A DNA stretch of 64,000 nt from Platynereis dumerilii (Eukaryota > Annelida > Polychaeta > Phyllodocida > Nereididae): assembly GCA_026936325.1 (NCBI GenBank), contig JAPTHN010000003.1, positions 49,284,511 through 49,348,510 of the forward strand, in the 5' to 3' direction. Made by a program: the position numbers and the translations under genes. The notes under the pieces are model-generated. The model saw nothing but the letters and a program-made list of their open reading frames with translations. It did no database searches and was not told where the DNA came from. Position 1 is the stretch's first letter, and each line of letters begins with the position of its first letter. Positions 58,901 through 64,000 of the stretch are shown piece after piece.

Positions 58901-61010
58901 GTTGAATGTTTTTTGAGGACGATTATGCGTGTGTTGCATTTCTTTTGCTGGTAAATGTATAAATCTAAGGGGTATACATTTTTAGAAACCTCTGATGAAG
59001 TCCCAAGCATGATACATGACGCCAAGCGATGATGTAAAATAAAGTATCCCTAGATGTGTCATAATATTGAATGGTCCCCATATATACCATTGTCTGTCTC
59101 AGCAAATATCATAATGTTTAAAACAATTACCATGGAGTGTTGCAGCTGTGAGTAATGGTCATATAACGAACTCCTAGTTCATAGAACATCCGCAAGGTGG
59201 CCAAGTCGCTGTCGATGGAATGTCCTCCTTCCACTCCTATCATGCTTCCTATCTTTCCATCGGCAAAGGCGTCTCTGATTTCTAAATTGAACAAAAAATA
59301 TTGTGCCATACTTGTAAAATTGTTTGAGTGCGGAAGAGCTTTGTACGATAGGCCTATATGCTTTATTATAGGCCCATATTATACATAAAAGACAGATTTA
59401 TGAAAAAATTGCAATCAGGGGCACTGAGGAAAGTTACTCATTATACAGCAGGAATTTACCCCATATCAATATTCAGTTGTTAATAGTTAATACTCAAAAA
59501 TTCTCTGAAGCTTTTTATGTAGAATTGCAGATATATATATATAGTCTCAATAACTCAGGAAATGCAAACTTAATACCTAACTCTAAGTGCAGCTAAGAAA
59601 ATTGGTAGCCTTTGTTATCCAACATGTCTCGAAGATTGTACTTCATGACCCAATAATTATGTTTTCGTCTCATCGGATGAGAATTCATGCTTCCACAAGC
59701 AGTTTGGCTGAAGGATGTTTAGCATTGACCGAATGGTAAAACATCATCCATTTCACATACGTGGCACTGTAAGCCAAAAGATATCATATTGAAACAATAC
59801 TGACCTTGAACTGACCCAACGAAAGTGAAAGTCTGTGGGTATTTTTTGACATATCGTTTTATAATATCAATCTGCTGCAAAGTGTTTCTCACAGCGTCTA
59901 GTCTTTCTGTACTGCAACGAACATAAGCCGCCCAAAACTGAAACAAGACAAGAAATATTGTGAATAATAATATCAAGCAGAAGGGTCACATACTTTCAAC
60001 ACTTAGTGTAATCGTAGCTCCTCTTGCTTTTTTTCTTTCGCATGACACTCATTAATATTTAATGCGTTCTAAAGCAATCTCCATAGAAATTGACAACTTT
60101 GGCAACTGCTGCCAATTCAATTATTTATCAGCTGCTAAAAGGAAGCTCATATCACTGATACGTCAGCTGGATGAAATATGGAAATTCTGGGGCTTTAAGA
60201 AGGTGGGGCGAATTCCGCCAAAATTTTGAAAATCTGCTAAAATAGTAGTCGTGGCTATCAAAAAATGATTTGGCATGATAACAAGACCTTAATAGTGGAA
60301 CTCTATATTTCTACCACTTTGTCTCCAAAAAAGTACCAATTTCATATTAAATTTTGTATAAGAAAGAGTGTTCAAATCCAACTGACCTGAGCGCCAACGA
60401 GTCCTTCTCGTAATCTTGGTATGTCCGTCTGGGATGGGATGTTACTGGGAGGGTCCGGCCAATGTACCCTGAGATCGTTCTGCAGAGGCACATCAGCAAG
60501 TTTATTCTTTGCATTCGTGAAATACTGCCAGGGCAGGTCATTGTGGCTGGAAAGAAAATGCTTCATATATGATTTACAGCTGAAAAAAGGGGCCATATTA
60601 TGCTAAAATGTTATAAATTATGACACAAAAGGGTTGTACAATGTTAAAATTTAACTTTTAGCATTTGATGACACAGAGTTGTTGTGCAATGTTAAAATTT
60701 AACATATATGACACAAAAAGTGTTGTATGATGTCAAGATTTAACATTTAATGATACAAAAGGAGCTGCACAATGCTAAAACTTGTATTGCATAAATGCTA
60801 GATTAATTAATTTGTGTTTTCCCAACTTTCTCACCCATCAATAAGTGGAGTCTCAGTCAATATTCGCTTCGCTGTTTCCAAAGCTGTTTCATCAGTACTT
60901 CTTTTGGACAATGGAACACCTATGGCAACACCCAGAACTACTGCAATGACTACTATAATCCCACCAAACATGGCTATTAACTGCCATCTTGAAAATCTGT
61001 CGAGGTTCAT
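52805..61010 (-). CDS. Membrane dipeptidase (M19, DPEP1-like), nine coding exons
   Basis: Joining nine exons (61010-60835, 60546-60387, 59937-59805, 59281-59131, 58517-58448, 57655-57479, 56676-56513, 53632-53497, 52918-52805) gives 426 codons plus TAA with every phase consistent and every intron GT-AG. The family hydrolyses dipeptides outside the cell using two zinc ions. By alignment from memory to human DPEP1, the zinc ligands are H60 and D62 (DGHNDLPW), E174 (GVEGGH), H247 and H268. Substrate residues H201, R279 and D338 (GGDYDG) are present. Spacing E174-H247-H268 equals that of the human enzyme (73 and 21 residues). Cysteine pairs C120/C203 (83 apart) and C275/C307 (32 apart) match the human disulfides, and C414 matches the dimer cysteine. 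Residues about 11-33 form a hydrophobic segment after a basic start, implying a type II anchor. The C-terminus ends soon after C414 with no hydrophobic GPI tail. NST (276) and NFS (417) are possible glycosylation sites. The gene appears intact. Confidence 0.93.
53006..53313. mobile_element. CACTCTTAAC-family MITE in dipeptidase intron 8
   Basis: Shares GGTTTCATATGGAACCTTTA, the TATAAGCTGG word and the right end GCGTTAAGAGTG with the copies at 23277-23607 and 42664-43105. About 310 bp and non-coding. The left terminus is degenerate. Confidence 0.7.
53497..53632 (-). CDS. Dipeptidase coding exon 8
   Basis: It encodes [12 protein letters not shown] through [10 protein letters not shown], residues 344-389. 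The acceptor (GATTCCAG) has a poor pyrimidine tract, but protein homology and phase support it. It lies 2.9 kb from exon 7 because transposons have enlarged that intron. Confidence 0.9.
53948..55964. mobile_element. Tc1/mariner-like foldback element with a nested insertion
   Basis: It starts CAGTTGCGGACGAAAATATT and ends with the complement, flanked by TA on both sides (53946-53947, 55965-55966). CAGT termini and a TA target fit the Tc1/mariner superfamily. The left arm (about 53948-54360) and right arm (about 54715-55022 plus 55872-55964) are imperfect inverted copies. Between the arms, 54361-54714 shows no transposase motif. It is therefore a non-autonomous element. The right arm is split by the TTAA-flanked element at 55027-55867. 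Confidence 0.85.
55027..55867. mobile_element. TTAA-flanked inverted-repeat element (Kolobok- or piggyBac-like)
   Basis: Termini GGTGACTCAACCGTGG and CCACGCTTGAGTCACC lie between two TTAA tetramers (55023-55026, 55868-55871). The opposite arm of the host foldback shows the unfilled site with one such tetramer, so TTAA is the target duplication. No long open frame is present. TTAA duplication is known for piggyBac and Kolobok; termini beginning GG suit Kolobok better, but I cannot assign it firmly. Confidence 0.7.
56513..56676 (-). CDS. Dipeptidase coding exon 7 (GGDYDG)
   Basis: Acceptor TTTCAG, donor GTAAGT. It encodes residues 290-343 plus two bases, including VMVNFY, C307, LSQVADHI and GIGGDYDGV with D338 of the active site. 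Confidence 0.94.
57024..57123. repeat. Inverted-repeat cluster (GACCAATATT) in intron 6 region
   Basis: ACCAATATTGAGT and ACTCAATATTGGT are perfect inverted ends around an inner pair AATATTGGTC/GACCAATATT. Together they make a branched hairpin of about 100 bases. Further CCAATAT words occur at 57330-57395, suggesting that 57024-57395 is one decayed element. Confidence 0.5.
57479..57655 (-). CDS. Dipeptidase coding exon 6 (two zinc histidines)
   Basis: Acceptor TTTACAG, donor GTAACA. It encodes residues 231-289, with VDLSHV (H247), VIYSHSS (H268), C275 and the substrate arginine R279 in STRNVPDD. Both ends are in phase 0. Confidence 0.94.
57714..57943. mobile_element. 230-bp MITE with C/G-homopolymer ends in intron 5
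   Basis: Begins CATAGGCGTATCAGAGGGGG and ends CGTGCGCCTATG, with inner CGATCGCCCCCC copies at both ends. Flanks CTCAGCTC and TTCAGCTC are 7/8 identical and may be a target duplication. No coding capacity. Confidence 0.55.
58021..58348. mobile_element. Short inverted-repeat element in dipeptidase intron 5
   Basis: The ends TGATATGCAAAAAGAG and CTCTTTTTGCATATCA are inverted repeats that continue, imperfectly, for about 55 bases (shared GTGAAAA-GGCACTTT). No open frame. Likely a MITE. Confidence 0.6.
58448..58517 (-). CDS. Dipeptidase coding exon 5
   Basis: A 70-bp exon, too short to stand out on its own. Acceptor TTTTCAG, donor GTAAGTG. It encodes residues 207-230 ([15 protein letters not shown]) and keeps phase with both neighbours. 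The family has the same ADNW and GLS-FG motifs here. Confidence 0.9.
58800..58960. mobile_element. Fragment of a CACTCACCAGCAAAAG-family MITE (right end)
   Basis: The stretch TTGCATTTCTTTTGCTGGTA near 58935-58955 matches the terminal repeat of the intact copy at 42916-43072. The left end is not clear. It lies in dipeptidase intron 4. Confidence 0.35.
59131..59281 (-). CDS. Dipeptidase coding exon 4 (bridging glutamate)
   Basis: Acceptor TTTAG, donor GTAATT. It encodes residues 157-206 plus two bases. It contains GVEGGH with the zinc-bridging E174, then [13 protein letters not shown], which holds substrate-binding H201 and disulfide C203. Confidence 0.94.
59805..59937 (-). CDS. Dipeptidase coding exon 3
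   Basis: Acceptor TTTCAG, donor GTCAGT. It encodes residues 113-156 plus one base, starting FWAAYVRC. C120 is the first partner of the conserved 83-residue disulfide. Confidence 0.92.
60387..60546 (-). CDS. Dipeptidase coding exon 2 (HND zinc motif)
   Basis: Acceptor TTTCCAG and donor GTCAGT flank residues 59-112. This exon holds the HxD zinc pair H60/D62 followed by LPW, the family signature, and ends in GLVGAQ, which is also typical of the family. Confidence 0.92.
60601..60782. repeat. Degenerate ~60-bp tandem repeat in dipeptidase intron 1/2 region
   Basis: Three to four diverged units of about 58-62 bases share the words TGACACAAAAG, TTGTACAATG and TTAAAATTTAACA. It lies in the short intron between coding exons 1 and 2 and makes up most of that intron. 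Confidence 0.65.
60835..61010 (-). CDS. Dipeptidase coding exon 1 (start codon, membrane segment)
   Basis: The ATG at 61010-61008 opens residues 1-58 and two bases of codon 59. It encodes the short basic N-terminus, a run of about 23 hydrophobic residues and the start of the catalytic domain (TPLIDG). The donor is GTGAGA at 60834. A good acceptor (pyrimidine tract plus CAG at 61018-61016) lies only five bases upstream of the ATG, so the true first exon is probably an untranslated exon further upstream that I cannot place. Confidence 0.9.
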
Positions 61011-61422
61011 TTTGTCTGAAACAGAAAGAGAATATAGTATATTATGTTATAAGTGTAACATGAAATAGTCAGTTTAGTATGAGTCATTAAAGAGGTTTGC
61101 CCATTGTAAGACCAATTTTATAATAAAACTTAATGGGAGTGTTGTTCATGAATGCCAGGCCACATAAGAATACAAGCCGGAAGAATACAACATGAGTCCG
61201 AAGGATGAGTGTTTATTCCGCAGCAGACTTGACATGAGCGGGGTTTATAGTAGTGAACCACACTCACATTAAGTTTTATTTACATGTAGCCTACTAGGGT
61301 GGTCCGCATTTCAATAGGCAAAATCTCATCTCCCAAAACCCCCAATTTGAAAGAAATTGATGACCACATAAGTAAAACGAACACATGGCTTGTAGCAAGG
61401 GAATGCGCATAATATTCTGCAT

Positions 61423-61858
61423 TGCTTCACTGTATGGCCATCACATAAATATGATTTGGATCAAGTTTTTCGCATTTTAGTTAAAAATATAGAGGTCAAA
61501 TTAAAATATGTGGGTTTGGGGCAAGAGGCCCCACATGGCATGGGGCATGAGGCCCCCTTCACTGGGGCCTCAAAGCTGCTTCTGGAACCAGTTAATAATG
61601 TGTATTTTACCTTAAATCCTGACAGAATTTCTGATTAAAATAGAAAAAAATTTGAAACATAGCAAAAAAATATTAAAAAATAAATTTATGAACACAAAAA
61701 TTCTGAAATTTAGAAAAAGTTAATACAATGCCTTAAAAATGATAGAAGAATCCCAAGAAATAACTTTCAAGCTGAATGCACTCGCAAAAAAAAACTTGCC
61801 ATAGGATTATAATAGGGGGGCTTCTTGCCTGATGGGTGGGGTAAGAAGGCCATTTTAT
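61423..61858. mobile_element. Fragment related to the 10116-11007 element
   Basis: Closely matches 10387-10833 in the same orientation, with the shared words GAGGCCCCACATGG and ATAATAGGGGGGCTTCTTGC. The terminal repeats are missing. It lies just upstream of the first coding exon of the dipeptidase, in its 5' non-coding region. Confidence 0.75.
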
Positions 61859-61859
61859 T

Positions 61860-63720
61860 TGCACACTTCTAGAAGTTGCCATCAGGTATATTCACGGAAA
61901 ATTCCAAATCTCTAAGTGCAGTACTTTTGTGTCAAATTAAAACGTCGTGGTCACTGTCGAAAATGGAAGTCACAAAATTTCAATTTCCTCTGATCATTAA
62001 TTTCAACAACTTAGCTGTTCTTTCCACAAACTTTTTTGATAAGCCAGGAAAGTTTATAATTTTCCTCGCTTGATGAGTTAGGGAAAGGGGATATTTGACC
62101 CAACCACAATTAAAGAGGATCAATTTAATAAAAATTAAGTGTCAATGCTGACACGCCCCCTACTGGAGCCTTTTGTCAAAACCTTAAAAAATGATGTTTT
62201 ATTCAGATTTTTGAGACAATTGATATGGAATGATTGTCTGTGCGTGTGTTTCTACCCTGGGCATGCAAAAAACCATTATTTAACAGTTCTGGTTCACATG
62301 CTTCATTTGAAGATGCGAACTCGTAAATTTTGAGTTTTAATTTTCTCAAAAGTTTCCTTGGCTAATCAAATTACAAATTGCAACTGGTGATGTCATAATG
62401 GTATGGCATCATAATAGGCATAATACCACAATAGTATGAAAGTTCTTTTCTAAAACTATGTAGGCCTGGCCTACCCCACTAATATACTTCTGGAGCATGC
62501 TGCAATGTTGTTGATGTTTTTAATTTTACTTGAAGAGAATAAATTCTTCTTTTCTGTTTTGTCTGCAAAGAATTTTCTGTTTGGTCCAAAAATGCATACA
62601 ATATGAACTTAGAGTAAACTTTTTTGTGGTGATAAATGACAAAGCATGTGAAGTTGAAAAATAAAACATGTGATATATGGTAATGGGTAAACAAAACCAT
62701 TTTGTAAATGCCTTACTAAATGTCTTGGTGACAGACTTGGGACATGCTGCAGAATGTTCTACATTTGAAAACAAGAGGTAATAGATTTGTAGTAGAGGAA
62801 CATTGTAGAAGTGTGTCCTGCCTTTTGGAAAAGCAGCTTTAAATGTGCAACTGCCAACGAGATGGCTAACTAGAACATACCCAGTATCAGTGTCTACCAG
62901 TTGTCATGTCTACCAGTTGGCATGTTTATTCCCCATCAAGTGCATTATCAGCCACAAAAGAGTGTGATCTGTTGTGTGTGATCTGCCTGCTCAGATCACA
63001 CACCTTAGTTACCATATAGCAACACAGCACAACACAGCACCTTGTTACATGTACCTGTAAGGCCTTGTGGGGAAAATGGAGTACTACATATTATATCGAA
63101 TGGTTTTTTTGTACCGACGATGTGAACAACAAATGAGAATGAACTTTTAAAGTTCGAAAATGCAACTTAAAAGCAAAAAACGTTAGTGTGGTTTTGATTT
63201 TTTGGTTCTATAAGATTTTGCTTTTTGGTCTATGAACATCAAACTTGCTGAGCCTTTAGGAAATCACCTTAGCAAACACTTCCGAAAGTTTCATCTTTCT
63301 ATGATTCATAAATTTTGAATGATGCATTTACAAATTTGCAACAGTGAAAACTCTAGAAAAAGCAGAAAAATAATAGTTCCTTGTTCACAAAAAAAAATTC
63401 TCTTTTTTCTAATATACTAAAAAAAATTCTCTTTTTTCTCATATATTAATTTAGCATCTCAATATTTGGCTATCTGCAATACAAATATATTATACGAAAT
63501 ATGTGACGGTTTCATATATATTCACAGAATAATTTTTTGACTTACTACACCTCTATGAATCCAGAAAAGCAAATCCCATAAAAATAAACTTTGGCACAGC
63601 AAATTGACCTCAATACAGGCCAATTTAGCCTAGCTGAAGTTAAATCAACATTTTATCATACTATAATATATAGAAATTAATGCTCTTTGCTTACATTGTT
63701 AAAGGTGTGGCTGGGGGATA
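61860..63720. other. Dipeptidase 5' flank, no gene recognised
   Basis: This should hold the promoter or 5' untranslated exon of the dipeptidase unless they lie beyond the window, but I see no convincing TATA box or first exon. A 30-base direct repeat (AAAAAAATTCTCTTTTTTCT) occurs twice at 63388-63450. Confidence 0.4.
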
Positions 63721-63723
63721 AAA

Positions 63724-63832
63724 GGGAAACCCAACTCGTCAGTGATCTGTTTAGTCAGATCAGACTCGGAGGGCGCTACGTGCCCACCTCGTCTGATCTG
63801 ACCAAACAGATCACTGACTCGTAGGGTTTCCC
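63724..63832. mobile_element. Palindrome with 42-base arms
   Basis: GGGAAACCCAACTCGTCAGT at the left (63724-63765) pairs with the arm 63791-63832 at all but a few positions; the spacer is 25 bases. Probably the core of a MITE. Confidence 0.7.
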
Positions 63833-64000
63833 TATACTACCAGTTGGCAAGTCTGTACTAGTCTTGATACCCTAGTACAAGTATAATTAGTGTTCATAAC
63901 AAACCCATGATAATTTGATAAATTTTTTAAACTTATTTAAACCATTATATGAGGTCAATTTTTAGCTATGAGAACACCAGAAATAAAATTAGGGGCTATT

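Noticed and set aside
1-64000. Retrovirus-like, Polinton, CRISPR or ribosomal RNA sequences
   Set aside because: No long terminal repeats, reverse transcriptase or capsid motifs, regular spacer arrays or rRNA-like stretches were seen on either strand.

Overview
The window is animal nuclear DNA: AT-rich, intron-bearing, and crowded with small DNA transposons and duplicated non-coding sequence. The only gene I can support is a nine-coding-exon membrane dipeptidase (peptidase family M19, DPEP-like) on the minus strand, 61010 down to 52805, with GT-AG introns and complete zinc-site and disulfide residues. The mix of TA-, TTAA- and 8-bp-duplicating inverted-repeat elements and the dipeptidase sequence suggest a marine invertebrate deuterostome, perhaps an echinoderm. 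That is inference; no marker in the window settles the species.

Region by region: (1) About 1.8-31.9 kb is a degenerate tandem segmental duplication. The same ordered non-coding blocks recur two to five times. Once young insertions are subtracted, the basic period is roughly 5-5.5 kb, shrinking to about 1.9 kb at the right-hand end. Inserted in this array are a 0.9-kb TA-flanked element (10116-11007), a 2.4-kb hAT-type element carrying a decayed ORF (14102-16490), a triplicated 806-bp unit with a long hairpin (23181-25600), and several short inverted-repeat elements. Paralogous units supply natural empty sites for two of the insertions. (2) About 32.0-37.6 kb is a second, independent tandem pair of about 2.5 kb units with a strongly conserved 200-bp island. 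The right-hand unit lies between purine-only tracts. (3) 38-52 kb is a landscape of transposons, microsatellites and foldback elements, with one copy of a segment shared with 32 kb. (4) 52.8-61.0 kb is the dipeptidase gene, whose 2.9-kb seventh intron contains a Tc1-like foldback interrupted by a TTAA-targeting element. (5) 61-64 kb is intergenic or 5' non-coding sequence with a transposon fragment and a 42-bp-arm palindrome.

The dipeptidase would hydrolyse dipeptides such as Cys-Gly from glutathione breakdown, and possibly leukotriene-like conjugates, outside the cell. Its predicted anchoring differs from mammalian DPEP1: an N-terminal membrane segment replaces a GPI tail. No operon-like or pathway partners are visible. 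Apart from that gene, open frames in the window are short, and I found no other recognisable protein domain. No rRNA, tRNA, CRISPR or retrovirus-like element was recognised.
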